Below are positions 17,790 through 26,780 of a stretch of 64,000 bases of DNA, in pieces. Location of the stretch: contig CAZNBB010000003.1 in the NCBI GenBank assembly GCA_964571225.1, positions 11,141 through 75,140 of the forward strand, given 5' to 3'. Within the stretch, counting starts at the first letter, position 1. The number at the start of each line of letters is the position of its first letter. The notes under the pieces were generated by a model, which did not search any database, had not been told where the DNA came from, and saw only the letters and a list, made by a program, of their open reading frames with translations. The position numbers were made by a program, and so were the translations under genes. This DNA comes from DATFML01 sp964571225 (GTDB lineage Bacteria > Pseudomonadota > Gammaproteobacteria > DATFLG01).

Positions 17790-19223
17790 TCAGACCGCGG
17801 AGCGTTCGTCGGCGGCTGCCGGCAGATCCCGCAGATCCACGAAATGGCCGCTAACCGCCGCGGCCGCCGCCATCGCGGGACTCACCAGATGGGTGCGACC
17901 GCCCTGCCCCTGCCGGCCCTCGAAGTTGCGGTTGGAGGTGGAGGCGCAGCGCTCGCCAGGCTCCAACCGGTCGGCGTTCATGGCCAGGCACATGGAACAG
18001 CCGGGCTCTCGCCACTCGAAGCCGGCGGCCTTGAAGATGGCGTCCAGGCCCTCCGCCTCAGCCTGTCGCTTCACCAGTCCGGACCCCGGCACCACCATTG
18101 CCTGCTTGATGGTGGACGCCACCCGCCGACCCCGAGCCACCGCCGCGGCGGCCCGCAGGTCCTCGATGCGCGAATTGGTGCACGAACCGATGAACACCCG
18201 GTCCAACGGGATCTGGGTGATGGGCATGCCGGCCTCCAATCCCATGTACGTCAGCGCTCGGCCCGCAGCTTCCTGCTTGACCGGATCGGCCATGTCACGG
18301 GGGTCGGGAACGCGCCCGTCCACGGGTGCCACCATCTCGGGCGAGGTCCCCCAGGTCACCTGGGGCACGATACCGGCCGCATCCATCTCCACCACCCGGT
18401 CGAAGTGGGCATCGTCGTCGCTTCTAAGGTCGAACCACGCCGCCACGGCCTGGTCCCAGAGATCGCCCTTGGGGGCAAAGGGGCGGCCCTGTACGTATTC
18501 AATGGTGGTCTCGTCAACCGCGATCAGCCCTGCCCGGGCACCGGCCTCGATGGCCATGTTGCAGACCGTCATGCGCCCTTCCATGGACAGGCCACGGATA
18601 GCCTCGCCGCCGAATTCGATGGTATAGCCGGTGCCGCCGGCCGTGCCGATTTCGCCGATGATGGCCAGCACGATGTCCTTGGCGGTCACCCCGGGGCCGG
18701 GCTGGCCGTTGACCCGCACGAGCATGTTGCGGGCCTTGCTCTGGATCAGGCACTGGGTAGCCAGCACATGCTCCACCTCGGAGGTGCCGATACCGAAGGC
18801 CAGGGCCCCGAAAGCCCCGTGGGTGGAGGTGTGGGAATCGCCGCACACGATGGTCATGCCCGGCAGGGTTGCGCCCTGCTCGGGGCCGATCACATGGACG
18901 ATACCCTGGCGGGCGTCGTCCATGTGAAATTCGGTGATACCGTAACGGGCGCAGTTGCTGTCCAGCGTCTCGACCTGCACGCGGGACACCGGATCCTCGA
19001 TGCCGAGATGGCGGTCGGTGGTCGGTACGTTGTGGTCGGGCACCGCCAGCACGGTATCGGTCCGCCAGGGCTTGCGCCCCGCCAGCCGCAGGCCCTCAAA
19101 GGCCTGGGGCGAGGTCACCTCGTGAACCAGGTGTCGGTCAATATAAAGGAGCGTGGTGCCGTCCGCTTCGGTGCGCACCGCATGGGCATCCCAAATCTTG
19201 TCGTAGAGGGTCTTGCCGGGCAT
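17790..19223 (-). CDS. leuC: 3-isopropylmalate dehydratase, large subunit
   Basis: The iron-sulfur catalytic subunit that isomerises 2-isopropylmalate to 3-isopropylmalate. 477 residues; the [4Fe-4S] ligands are C348 (IGSCTNSRIEDL), C409 and C412 (CSMCLAMN). Substrate-binding motifs DSHTSTHGAFG and MTVCNMAIEAGAR are present. It opens the leuCDB-asd gene string on the minus strand. Confidence 0.97.
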   Translation of the reverse strand: MPGKTLYDKIWDAHAVRTEADGTTLLYIDRHLVHEVTSPQAFEGLRLAGRKPWRTDTVLAVPDHNVPTTDRHLGIEDPVSRVQVETLDSNCARYGITEFHMDDARQGIVHVIGPEQGATLPGMTIVCGDSHTSTHGAFGALAFGIGTSEVEHVLATQCLIQSKARNMLVRVNGQPGPGVTAKDIVLAIIGEIGTAGGTGYTIEFGGEAIRGLSMEGRMTVCNMAIEAGARAGLIAVDETTIEYVQGRPFAPKGDLWDQAVAAWFDLRSDDDAHFDRVVEMDAAGIVPQVTWGTSPEMVAPVDGRVPDPRDMADPVKQEAAGRALTYMGLEAGMPITQIPLDRVFIGSCTNSRIEDLRAAAAVARGRRVASTIKQAMVVPGSGLVKRQAEAEGLDAIFKAAGFEWREPGCSMCLAMNADRLEPGERCASTSNRNFEGRQGQGGRTHLVSPAMAAAAAVSGHFVDLRDLPAAADERSAV

Positions 19224-19229
19224 CGCTGG

Positions 19230-19300
19230 ACTTACCCCGTCGAAAGTGTCGTTAAATTAAAAGAGTATATCGAAGTGTGCACCCCAAGGCACGGGCACCC
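19230..19300 (-). promoter_or_regulatory. AT-rich candidate promoter for leuCDB
   Basis: The 80-bp region upstream of leuC is strikingly AT-rich for this genome and contains a TATACT (minus strand, 19269-19264), a good -10 hexamer. No convincing -35 is spaced correctly, so an activator may be needed; this is a weak call. Confidence 0.35.
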
Positions 19301-19302
19301 GC

Positions 19303-20451
19303 TCAGGGCCGGGCGTGCAGACCGCGGTAGGCGACCAGCCAGGCGACCGCGCTGACGCCGGCGGCGCACAGGAACATCCATTGCGGCCCGGCACTGGTCC
19401 AGAGGTAGCCGCTGGCGGCGCTGCCTGCCGCCCCACCCGCCCCGAAACTGACGCTGCTGTACAGTGCCTGGCCCCGCCCCTGGTGAGGGCCGGTGAAGAA
19501 ATGGTGGATCAGGTCGATGGCCACCGCGTGGTACATCCCGAAGCTGGCCGCATGCAGGGTCTGAGCGACCAGAATGGGGGTCAGGTGGTCGGGAAATTCC
19601 GCGATCAGCACCCAGCGCAACGTCGTCAACGCCAGGCTGGCAAGCAGCAGTCGACGGGACCCGAAGCGCGGCAGCCAGCGATGCATCACCAGAAAGACCC
19701 CGATCTCCGCTGCCACGCCCAGGGCCCACAACTGCCCGATCACGGTCTTGGTGTAACCGTGGTCCCCCAGGTAGATGGTGAAGAAGGTGTAGTAGGGTGC
19801 GTGGCTGGCCTGCACCAGAAAGCACACTGCCAGCAGGGCCAACACCTCCGGCCTTCCCAGCACCCGCCGCAGGGACAGATGGTGGCGGACCGCCACCGGG
19901 CCATTGTCGGCGGGCGCGGCCAGGCTGGCCAGCCAGATCCCGATGAACAGGACCAGTATCACGGGCGGAAGCAGCGACGCCCCATGGCGATCCAGCCCCC
20001 ACCCCAGGGCCGTTACCGCGACGATGAACCCGATGGAGCCCCACAGCCGTATGGTGCTGTAGCGGTGGGTGTCCTCGCCCAGGTGGTTCATGGTGGTCGC
20101 TTCGAACTGGGGCAGCGCCGCGTTCCAGAAGAAGCTGAATCCCATCATCGTGAACGCCAGCCACCAGAATCCGTGGCTGTAGAACACGCCGGCGAAAGCC
20201 AATGCCGCCAGCACGGTGGCCACCCGGATGATGCCCATGCGCCGGCCGGTGTGATCGGCGATCCAGCCCCAGATGTTGGGCGCCACAATCTTGGTGCCCA
20301 TCAGAATGGCCATCAGGTTGCCGATCTGGGGCGCGTCGAACCCCGCCGACTGCAGGTAAAGCCCCCAGTACGGCATGAGCGCGCCAAGGCTGGCGAAGTA
20401 GAACAGGTAGAAGCCGGACAGCCGCCAGTAGGTGCCGTTGGAGGTCGGCAT
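19303..20451 (-). CDS. MFS transporter, HcaT/YcaD-like (MFS_1-like)
   Basis: A 382-residue protein with 12 predicted hydrophobic helices beginning WRLSGFYLFYFASLGALMPYW, the style of the small MFS group around the phenylpropionate transporter HcaT. The loop after the second helix reads IADHTGRRMGI, the degenerate MFS motif A. It stands alone between aroC and leuC on the minus strand, with no substrate-specific neighbours, so its cargo is unknown. A GGGGGAG ribosome site precedes the ATG. Confidence 0.85.
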   Translation of the reverse strand: MPTSNGTYWRLSGFYLFYFASLGALMPYWGLYLQSAGFDAPQIGNLMAILMGTKIVAPNIWGWIADHTGRRMGIIRVATVLAALAFAGVFYSHGFWWLAFTMMGFSFFWNAALPQFEATTMNHLGEDTHRYSTIRLWGSIGFIVAVTALGWGLDRHGASLLPPVILVLFIGIWLASLAAPADNGPVAVRHHLSLRRVLGRPEVLALLAVCFLVQASHAPYYTFFTIYLGDHGYTKTVIGQLWALGVAAEIGVFLVMHRWLPRFGSRRLLLASLALTTLRWVLIAEFPDHLTPILVAQTLHAASFGMYHAVAIDLIHHFFTGPHQGRGQALYSSVSFGAGGAAGSAASGYLWTSAGPQWMFLCAAGVSAVAWLVAYRGLHARP

Positions 20452-20541
20452 CAGAGGCTACTCCCCCCGACGAACAGGGGCCGGCGTGGGACGTGGAACG
20501 CCATATATTCGGTATGCCAAACGCGGGCCGGACGGCGGCCG

Positions 20542-21648
20542 TCAGTTGCCGGCCGGAATAATCGGTGTCGTCGAACGGACGTCCATATTCTGGGCGCGGT
20601 GTCTGAGCAGGTGATCCATTAATACGATGGCCAGCATGGCTTCGGCGATAGGGGTGGCGCGTATACCCACGCAGGGGTCGTGCCGGCCCTTGGTCACCAC
20701 GTCCACCGGCCGTCCCTGCAGGTCTACGGAGCGCCCGGGCAGACGGATGCTGGAGGTGGGCTTGAGGGCGATACTCACCAGGATATCCTGGCCGGAGGAG
20801 ATGCCCCCCAGCACACCGCCGGCGTTGTTGCCCACGAAGCCCTCGGGGGTAATCTCGTCCCGGTGCTCGCTGCCCTTCTGTCCGATGCAGTCGAACCCGG
20901 CCCCCAGCTCCACACCCTTGACGGCATTGATGCTCATCATGGCGTGGGCGATGTCGGCGTCCAGGCGATCGAACACCGGCTCCCCCAGGCCGGGCGGCAC
21001 CCCCGTGGCCACCGTATTGATACGGGCGCCCACGGAATTGCCCTCCTTGCGCAGGGCATCCATATAGGACTCCAGCTCCGGCACGCGGCCGGGGTCCGGG
21101 CAGAAGAACGGGTTGCACTCCACGGCCTCCCAGTCCTTGAGCTCCAGGCGCAGGGGACCCAGTTGGGCCAGGTAGCCGCGGATGGAGATTCCGTGACGCT
21201 CGCGCAGATATTTCTTCGCGATGGCGCCGGCCGCCACCCGCATGGCGGTCTCCCGGGCCGACGAACGCCCCCCACCCCGATAGTCGCGAATCCCGTACTT
21301 CTGTTGATAGGTGTAGTCCGCGTGGGCGGGACGGAACCGGTCCATGATCTCCGAGTAGTCCTTGGAGCGCTGGTCGGTGTTGTGGATCAGCAGGCCGATG
21401 GGGGTGCCGGTGGTCCGTCCCTCGAAGACACCCGAGAGTATCTGGACCTCATCGGCCTCCCGGCGCTGGGTGGTATGGCGGCTCTTGCCGGGCTTGCGCC
21501 GGTCGAGGTCGTGCTGCAGGTCAGCCACATCGAGGGCCAGGTCCGGTGGGCAGCCGTCCACGACGCAGCCGATGGCGGGGCCGTGACTCTCACCGAAGCT
21601 GGTGACCGTAAACAGTTTTCCGATGCTATTTCCCGACATGGCGGCCAT
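20542..21648 (-). CDS. aroC: Chorismate synthase
   Basis: Makes chorismate from EPSP using reduced FMN. The family signatures GESHGPAIGCVVDG near the N-terminus, GGGRSSARETAMRVAAGAIAK and the C-terminal GRHDPCVGIRATPIAEAM are intact. Two starts are possible: ATG 21648 (368 aa, AGG five bases upstream) or ATG 21639, which begins MSGNSIGKLF like the family. I report the longer one because of the ribosome site. Confidence 0.97.
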   Translation of the reverse strand: MAAMSGNSIGKLFTVTSFGESHGPAIGCVVDGCPPDLALDVADLQHDLDRRKPGKSRHTTQRREADEVQILSGVFEGRTTGTPIGLLIHNTDQRSKDYSEIMDRFRPAHADYTYQQKYGIRDYRGGGRSSARETAMRVAAGAIAKKYLRERHGISIRGYLAQLGPLRLELKDWEAVECNPFFCPDPGRVPELESYMDALRKEGNSVGARINTVATGVPPGLGEPVFDRLDADIAHAMMSINAVKGVELGAGFDCIGQKGSEHRDEITPEGFVGNNAGGVLGGISSGQDILVSIALKPTSSIRLPGRSVDLQGRPVDVVTKGRHDPCVGIRATPIAEAMLAIVLMDHLLRHRAQNMDVRSTTPIIPAGN

Positions 21649-21769
21649 TGTAACCTGTTCGCCGCGCCTCGTCGTGCTTCCTTGTCGCGCTTACTTAAGG
21701 AACGCAATGCCGCGGTCGATAGTCGAAGCAGTAGGTGATGAAATCATCCCTTGCACCAGGAGACAGGCA

Positions 21770-21970
21770 GTGAGCACCGACAACGCATACTACGGGCCAC
21801 GCATCGGCAGCTACATGGGTCGGCCGATCTTCGAGTCGATCAGCAATCCCGACGGCACCTTTGTGTTCGACCGCATCGCACAGAGCGTGGACGACGGCTA
21901 TCCCCTGGACCAGTTGGGGAAGAATGAAGTGTTGTTGAACCCCGGGCTGATCTATCGGCGCCAGCGCTAG
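21770..21970 (+). CDS. Small soluble protein of unknown function (66 aa)
   Basis: I do not recognise it. A GTG start at 21770 is supported by a clean AGGAG seven bases upstream (21758-21762); the frame stays open upstream, but without such a site. The product is polar, with no membrane segment (YYGPRIGSYMGRPIFES near the start, LNPGLIYRRQR at the end). It is transcribed divergently from aroC and its stop lies 26 bp from the stop of convergent hemN. The good ribosome site and codon use argue for a true gene. Confidence 0.7.
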   Translation: MSTDNAYYGPRIGSYMGRPIFESISNPDGTFVFDRIAQSVDDGYPLDQLGKNEVLLNPGLIYRRQR

Positions 21971-21996
21971 CGGTCCGCACGGGCGCGCCAGGCCGT

Positions 21997-23385
21997 TCAG
22001 ATCACCTTGGAGAACTGTTGACCGCCGCCGCCACGCAGGTAGCGGTCGAACACCATGCAGATGTTGCGGATGAGCAGGCGCCCGCGCGGCATGACCTCGA
22101 TGCGATCGGCGTCCATCCTAAGCAACCCATCCTGTTCCATGGCGAGCAGTGTATCGCGCTCCTCGGCGAAGTAGTCCCGAAAGGAAATGTCGTGCTTGGC
22201 TTCGACCGCTGCAAAATCCAGGCGGAAATTGCAGATCAGCTTGTTGATGACGTCCCGGCGCAGCAGATCGTCGGCGCTTAGCTCCACCCCCCGAAACACG
22301 CCCAGACGCCCCCCGTCCAGGCGTTCGTAATAGTCGTCCAGCGTACGCACATTCTGGCTGTAGCTGTCCCCCACCTTACTGATGGCGGTGATCCCCATGG
22401 CCACCAGATCGCAGTCCGCGTGGGTGGAGTAACCCTGAAAATTGCGATAGAGGGTGCCTTCGCGCTGGGCCACCGCCAACTCGTCGTCCGGGCGCGCGAA
22501 ATGATCCATGCCGATGTAGACATAGCCGGCGGAGGTGAGCGCGTCTACGGTGAGCTTGAGTATCGCCAGCTTGTCTCGGGCCGAAGGCAGCTCCTCGTCC
22601 CTGATCTGGCGCTGGGTCTTGAAGCGGGCAGGCAGATGCGCGTAGTTGAACACCGAAAGCCGGTCCGGCGCCAGGTCCAGCACCCGTTCCAGGGTGGTCG
22701 AGAAGCTGGCCGGTGTCTGTTGGGGCAGGCCGTACATGAGGTCGAGACTGACCGAACGGAAACCCTGCCGGCGGGCCTCGTCGACGGCCAGGCGGGTCTG
22801 GGCCTCGGACTGGATGCGATTCACCGCCCGCTGCACGCGCGGATCGAAATCCTGAACGCCGACACTGATGCGATTGAATCCCAGCTCCCGCAACAGCGCG
22901 ACGGTCTCCGCACTGACCTCGCGGGGATCGATCTCGATGGAATATTCGCCCTTGTCGTCGTTGCGCAGCCGGAAATGCTCCCCGGTCACCCGCATCAGTT
23001 CGCGCATTTCATCGTGGCTGATGAACGTCGGCGTCCCCCCGCCCCAATGCAGCTGATCCACCACCCGGGCGTCGTCGAACAATGCCGACTGCAGCTCGAT
23101 TTCACGAAACAGCCGCTGCAGATACGGCGATGCCCGCCTGCGATTCTTGGTGATTATCTTGTTGCAGGCACAGTAGAAGCAGACCGTGTCGCAGAACGGC
23201 AGATGGAAATACAGGGACAGGGGCCGCAGGGGCTGCTCCCCGTTGCTGGCCAGCGCCAGGCGCCGATACAGGTCCTCACCGAAGCCCTCATGGAACTGCA
23301 CGGCAGTGGGGTAGGAGGTGTAGCGCGGTCCGCTGGTGTCATACCGGCGGATAAGCTCCCGGTCGAATACTAGACTCTGGTCCAT
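21997..23385 (-). CDS. hemN: Oxygen-independent coproporphyrinogen III dehydrogenase
   Basis: Radical SAM enzyme that converts coproporphyrinogen III to protoporphyrinogen IX without oxygen. 462 residues; the cluster cysteines are C65, C69 and C72 in CDTVCFYCACNK, the CxxxCxxC form with the extra HemN Cys74, which separates it from HemW-type proteins. GGGTPTF and the N-terminal YDTSGPRYTSYPTA are also HemN hallmarks. An FNR-like site lies upstream, consistent with anaerobic induction. Confidence 0.96.
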   Translation of the reverse strand: MDQSLVFDRELIRRYDTSGPRYTSYPTAVQFHEGFGEDLYRRLALASNGEQPLRPLSLYFHLPFCDTVCFYCACNKIITKNRRRASPYLQRLFREIELQSALFDDARVVDQLHWGGGTPTFISHDEMRELMRVTGEHFRLRNDDKGEYSIEIDPREVSAETVALLRELGFNRISVGVQDFDPRVQRAVNRIQSEAQTRLAVDEARRQGFRSVSLDLMYGLPQQTPASFSTTLERVLDLAPDRLSVFNYAHLPARFKTQRQIRDEELPSARDKLAILKLTVDALTSAGYVYIGMDHFARPDDELAVAQREGTLYRNFQGYSTHADCDLVAMGITAISKVGDSYSQNVRTLDDYYERLDGGRLGVFRGVELSADDLLRRDVINKLICNFRLDFAAVEAKHDISFRDYFAEERDTLLAMEQDGLLRMDADRIEVMPRGRLLIRNICMVFDRYLRGGGGQQFSKVI

Positions 23386-23442
23386 GGCATCCTCGGCTTT
23401 ACCGTTGGGCGAGGATGCTAGACGTTGCCCTCAACCGACGCG

Positions 23443-23456
23443 ATGACACAGGTCAA
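23443..23456 (-). promoter_or_regulatory. FNR/ANR-like site upstream of hemN
   Basis: The minus strand reads TTGACCTGTGTCAT, matching the FNR consensus TTGAT-N4-ATCAA at 7 of 10 fixed positions. It is centred about 64 nt before the hemN ATG, a reasonable position for an activator upstream of an anaerobic heme gene. Confidence 0.5.
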
Positions 23457-23458
23457 TT

Positions 23459-23770
23459 TTACTCGACATCCAAGCCTTGGCGGTGGGTGGCATTTATCTG
23501 CCGCAACAGATACTTGAATGGAAGCAGCCGGTCGGGGGTCCGCTCAACCAGCGCCATGAACGGCAGGTCGCGGTCCTCGAACTGGTAGCTGCCGCTTTCC
23601 ATGCTGCTCCACAGAGCCCGCACACCGGACTCCAGCTCATCCAGAAATCCCAGCGCATCACTCATGGAATCCATGTCGAATTCCACGGAATAGCGCAGCT
23701 CCTCCACCTCGAACAGCGCCTGGCGCACCAGCTCGACATAGGCCTCCGGCGTCTTCGGTCGTTTGATCAT
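23459..23770 (-). CDS. Conserved-looking small acidic protein (103 aa)
   Basis: Predicted soluble and helical: the N-terminal half, RPKTPEAYVELVRQALFEVE, is amphipathic and rich in Glu, followed by SMSDALGFLDELESGVRAL; the C-terminus has RLLPFKYLLRQINATHRQG. No cofactor or catalytic motif is visible. It lies between prmB and hemN, the same strand as both. I cannot assign a function; the name of a secretion factor sometimes given to such short proteins would be unsupported here. Confidence 0.7.
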   Translation of the reverse strand: MIKRPKTPEAYVELVRQALFEVEELRYSVEFDMDSMSDALGFLDELESGVRALWSSMESGSYQFEDRDLPFMALVERTPDRLLPFKYLLRQINATHRQGLDVE

Positions 23771-23795
23771 CGCGCTTCTCCTGCATGCATAACCA

Positions 23796-23848
23796 GGGCC
23801 TGTTAACGCTATTTGGGAGCGGCGCTGCCCTGTAGTGTTAACAGACCC
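23796..23848. repeat. Long inverted repeat between prmB and the small gene
   Basis: Arms 23796-23811 and 23833-23848 pair over 16 bp with two wobble or mismatch positions, with a perfect CTGTTAAC/GTTAACAG core. The 21-nt loop contains a second, smaller GGGAGC/GCTGCCC pairing. It begins five bases after the prmB stop. No T-run follows, so it may be a transcript-end or processing stem, or a REP-like element. I see no second copy in this window. Confidence 0.7.
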
Positions 23849-23852
23849 CGGG

Positions 23853-24779
23853 TCAGTTCCCCTGGGCGAAGGCGTGCCGATGGGCCTGGACCTGATCGGC
23901 GGTCAGCAAAAACACACCCTGGCCGCCGCGCTCGAAGTCCAGCCACAACCACGGCACGTCCGGGAAACGGGCCTCCAGCGCCGGCGCGCTGTTGCCAACT
24001 TCCACCACCAGGATGCCGTGGGCCTCCAGGTGCTCCGCGGCGCCCTGCAGAATCCTGATCACCAGATCCAGACCCTCGTCTCCCGCCGCCAGTCCGAGAG
24101 CGGGCTCGTGCCGGTATTCCGCCGGCAGTGTGTTCATTTCCGGCCCGGACACATACGGAGGATTGCTGACAATGATATCGTAGCGGCGCCCGGCGAGGCC
24201 TTCGAAGAGGTCCGAGTGCAGGGCCTGCACACGACCTTCCAGGTCGTGGCGCCGGATATTTTCCTGCGCTACTTCCAGCGCATCGGCGGACACGTCGGCG
24301 GCATCCACCTCGGCGGCCGGAAATGCATAGGCGCAGGCCACTGCGATACAGCCGCTGCCGGTGCACAGGTCCAGAACCCGATTCACGTCGGCCCCTTCGA
24401 TCCAGGGCGCGAACATCCCTTCTATGAGCTCGGCAATGGGCGAGCGGGGGACCAGCACCCGTTCATCCACGTAAAAGGGCAGACCGGCGAACCAGGCCTC
24501 ATGGGTCAGATACGGCGCCGGCAGACGCTGCTCGATACGCCGCAGGAGCAACTCGAGGACCGTGCGTCGCTCGGGCTCGGTCAGCACGGCATCGAGATAG
24601 GCGTCCGGCAAGGCCGGCGACAGGTGCAGGCCGTGAAGCACCAGCCAGGCGGCCTCGTCCAGGGCGTTGTCCGTGCCATGGCCGAACACCAGACCGGCCT
24701 CGGTGAATCGGCTGGCACCCCACCGGATGTAGTCGCGCACGGTGGTCAGGATGCCCAGCGTCTGTTCGGTCTGATCCAT
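23853..24779 (-). CDS. prmB: Ribosomal protein L3 N5-glutamine methyltransferase
   Basis: SAM-dependent methyltransferase of the PrmB/HemK family. About 308 residues from the preferred ATG at 24779 (MDQTEQTLGILTTVRDYIRW), which matches the E. coli PrmB N-terminus; ATGs at 24800 and 24824 are alternatives. The SAM site is VLDLCTGSGCIAVA and the catalytic motif is SNPPYVSG. PrmB is preferred to PrmC because of the N-terminal region and of VLVPRSPIAELI. It diverges from psd. Confidence 0.93.
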   Translation of the reverse strand: MDQTEQTLGILTTVRDYIRWGASRFTEAGLVFGHGTDNALDEAAWLVLHGLHLSPALPDAYLDAVLTEPERRTVLELLLRRIEQRLPAPYLTHEAWFAGLPFYVDERVLVPRSPIAELIEGMFAPWIEGADVNRVLDLCTGSGCIAVACAYAFPAAEVDAADVSADALEVAQENIRRHDLEGRVQALHSDLFEGLAGRRYDIIVSNPPYVSGPEMNTLPAEYRHEPALGLAAGDEGLDLVIRILQGAAEHLEAHGILVVEVGNSAPALEARFPDVPWLWLDFERGGQGVFLLTADQVQAHRHAFAQGN

Positions 24780-24866
24780 GGTCCGTCGGTCCACTGCCAT
24801 TGGGTGGCGCCAATGATAAGCCATGACCGCCGGGCGCGACTATGGCGCGGCAGCCATCGGGAACAC

Positions 24867-24895
24867 ATGAACGTAAGGCGCCGTTGTGGAATAAT
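24867..24895 (+). promoter_or_regulatory. Candidate promoter for psd
   Basis: An extended -10, TGGAATAAT, with the hexamer AATAAT at 24890-24895 (5 of 6 to TATAAT), lies about 17 bp after a weak -35 (ATGAAC). The transcript would start near 24902, giving a leader of about 50 nt. Confidence 0.45.
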
Positions 24896-24951
24896 GCGCC
24901 CCCATGAGCCGCTCGCTTTCCGTTACCCGCCTCCCCCGGGCACGTCTCTAG

Positions 24952-25848
24952 ATGGGCACCCCCGATCGCGCCAGCGCCGGCGACTACCTGCGCTCCTTGC
25001 CTTTGTATCCCCTGCCCCATCACCTGTTGTCGCGGTTGATGCTGGCCGTCACACGGGTTCGCACTCCCGCGCTCAAAAATGCCCTGATCCGATGGTTCGC
25101 GGGCCGTTACCATGTGGAAATGGAAGATGCGGTGGTCACGGATCCCACCGCCTATCCGGACTTCAATGCCTTTTTCACCCGGGCGCTGCGCCCGCAAAGT
25201 CGCCCGCTGCCCAGCGCACCCGATGCGCTGGGCAGTCCGGTGGACGGTACCGTCAGCCAGTTGGGTGAGATACGCGACGGACGCCTCTTTCAGGCCAAGG
25301 GCCGCGACTTCTCCCTCGTGGAACTGCTCGGCGGCGAAGCGGCGCGTGCGGCCCCGTTCATGGGCGGCAGTTTTGCCACCCTGTACCTGTCTCCCCGGGA
25401 CTATCACCGCATCCACATGCCGTTTCCCGGCCGACTGCTGGAAACGGTGTACGTCCCCGGCCGCCTGTTCAGCGTTGCGCCCCACACCACCCGTACCATC
25501 CCCAACCTGTTCGCGCGCAACGAGCGGGTCGCCGCCGTGTTCGACACTGAGGCCGGACCCATGGCGGTGGTGCTGGTCGGTGCCATCTTCGTGGCCTGTA
25601 TCGAAACGGTCTGGGGCGGCGTGGTCACCCCCCCCAGGGGACGCCGGGTAGTCGTTCACGACTACCGCCTGGAGGAAGGCTCGGCTCCTCAGTTGGACCG
25701 CGGGGACGAGCTGGGCCGCTTCAACATGGGCTCCACGGTCATCCTGCTGTTCGGCCCACAACGGGCACACTGGCAGGACGGGCTCGGGCCGGGATCGACG
25801 CTGCGCATGGGCCAGCAGATCGCACGGCTCGCTATGGCGGCCCCCTGA
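24952..25848 (+). CDS. psd: Phosphatidylserine decarboxylase proenzyme
   Basis: Membrane-associated enzyme forming phosphatidylethanolamine. The 298-residue proenzyme is expected to self-cleave between G260 and S261 in FNMGSTVILLF, turning the serine into a pyruvoyl group. The conserved catalytic region SPRDYHRIHMPF and the VDGTVSQLGEI stretch are present. A TAG stop immediately upstream of the ATG makes this start firm. It is followed by suhB on the same strand after about 115 bp. Confidence 0.96.
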   Translation: MGTPDRASAGDYLRSLPLYPLPHHLLSRLMLAVTRVRTPALKNALIRWFAGRYHVEMEDAVVTDPTAYPDFNAFFTRALRPQSRPLPSAPDALGSPVDGTVSQLGEIRDGRLFQAKGRDFSLVELLGGEAARAAPFMGGSFATLYLSPRDYHRIHMPFPGRLLETVYVPGRLFSVAPHTTRTIPNLFARNERVAAVFDTEAGPMAVVLVGAIFVACIETVWGGVVTPPRGRRVVVHDYRLEEGSAPQLDRGDELGRFNMGSTVILLFGPQRAHWQDGLGPGSTLRMGQQIARLAMAAP

Positions 25849-25963
25849 GCCGGGCGGCGGTATCGCCTGCACCCGTAGTCTGGTATCCTTTGCGCCTCGC
25901 AAGCGGCCCGGCCTCCTGTTGACCGGCGCCCCGGCAGGTAGCTCGACCCCGGAATTCCGCCCC

Positions 25964-26761
25964 ATGCATCCCATGCTGAACATCGCCGTGCGCGCGGCCC
26001 GAACGGCCGGCGACCTGATCGTGCGTCATCTGGACCGCGTGGATCAGTTGACCGTGACGTCGAAACATCGCAACGACTTCGTCACCGAAGTGGACCGCCA
26101 GGCCGAGCAGGCCATCATCCGGGTGCTGCGCAAGGCCTACCCGGACCACGGAATTCTCGCCGAGGAGAGCGGCACCCAAACGGGTGACGAATACTGCTGG
26201 ATCATCGATCCGCTGGACGGCACCACCAACTTTCTCCATGGCTTTCCCCAGTTTGCCGTCTCCATCGCCCTCAGGAACCAGGGCCGCATCGAGCAAGGGG
26301 TCGTGTATGACCCTTTGCGTCAGGAGCTGTTCACCGCCACCCGCGGTTCTGGCGCCCAGCTCAACAATCGGCGCATCCGGGTCAGTCGACTGACTGGGCT
26401 GGAAGGCGCCCTGCTCGGAACCGGCTTTCCCTTCAAGATGCAGGAATACCTGGACGCCTACCTGGCCATGTTCCGCAGCCTGTTCACGGATACCGCCGGT
26501 ATTCGCCGAGCCGGTGCCGCCGCCCTGGATCTGGCCTATGTGGCGGCCGGCAGGCTGGATGGTTTCTGGGAAATCGGTCTCAAGCCCTGGGACATGGCGG
26601 CCGGCGCCCTGCTCATCCAGGAAGCGGGCGGCATTGTCGGCGACTTTGCCGGCGGACATACCTTCCTGGACAACGGCAATGTGGCGGCCGGGAACCCCAA
26701 GGTCTTCGCGGCCATCATCCGGGCCATTCGGCCGCACCTGCCGGCGGATCTGCAACGCTAA
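25964..26761 (+). CDS. suhB: Inositol-1-monophosphatase
   Basis: Mg-dependent phosphatase of the inositol monophosphatase family; in E. coli SuhB also takes part in rRNA antitermination. The 265-residue protein, one of the usual sizes, has the metal-binding ILAEESG (about residues 64-70), IDPLDGTTNFLHGFPQ (D82, D85) and WDMAAGALLIQEAGG near the C-terminus. I start at the ATG of MHPMLNIAVRAAR, the family N-terminus, rather than the upstream in-frame start. Confidence 0.95.
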   Translation: MHPMLNIAVRAARTAGDLIVRHLDRVDQLTVTSKHRNDFVTEVDRQAEQAIIRVLRKAYPDHGILAEESGTQTGDEYCWIIDPLDGTTNFLHGFPQFAVSIALRNQGRIEQGVVYDPLRQELFTATRGSGAQLNNRRIRVSRLTGLEGALLGTGFPFKMQEYLDAYLAMFRSLFTDTAGIRRAGAAALDLAYVAAGRLDGFWEIGLKPWDMAAGALLIQEAGGIVGDFAGGHTFLDNGNVAAGNPKVFAAIIRAIRPHLPADLQR

Positions 26762-26780
26762 GCGTTTGTCTTTCATCGGG

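Noticed and set aside
17139..19355. 738-residue plus-strand frame opposite leuC and leuD
   Set aside because: Spans two well-supported genes in antisense and has no recognisable domain.
19232..21118. 628-residue minus-strand frame across the transporter and aroC
   Set aside because: Out of frame with both genes and Arg/Gly/Pro-rich; an artefact of GC content.
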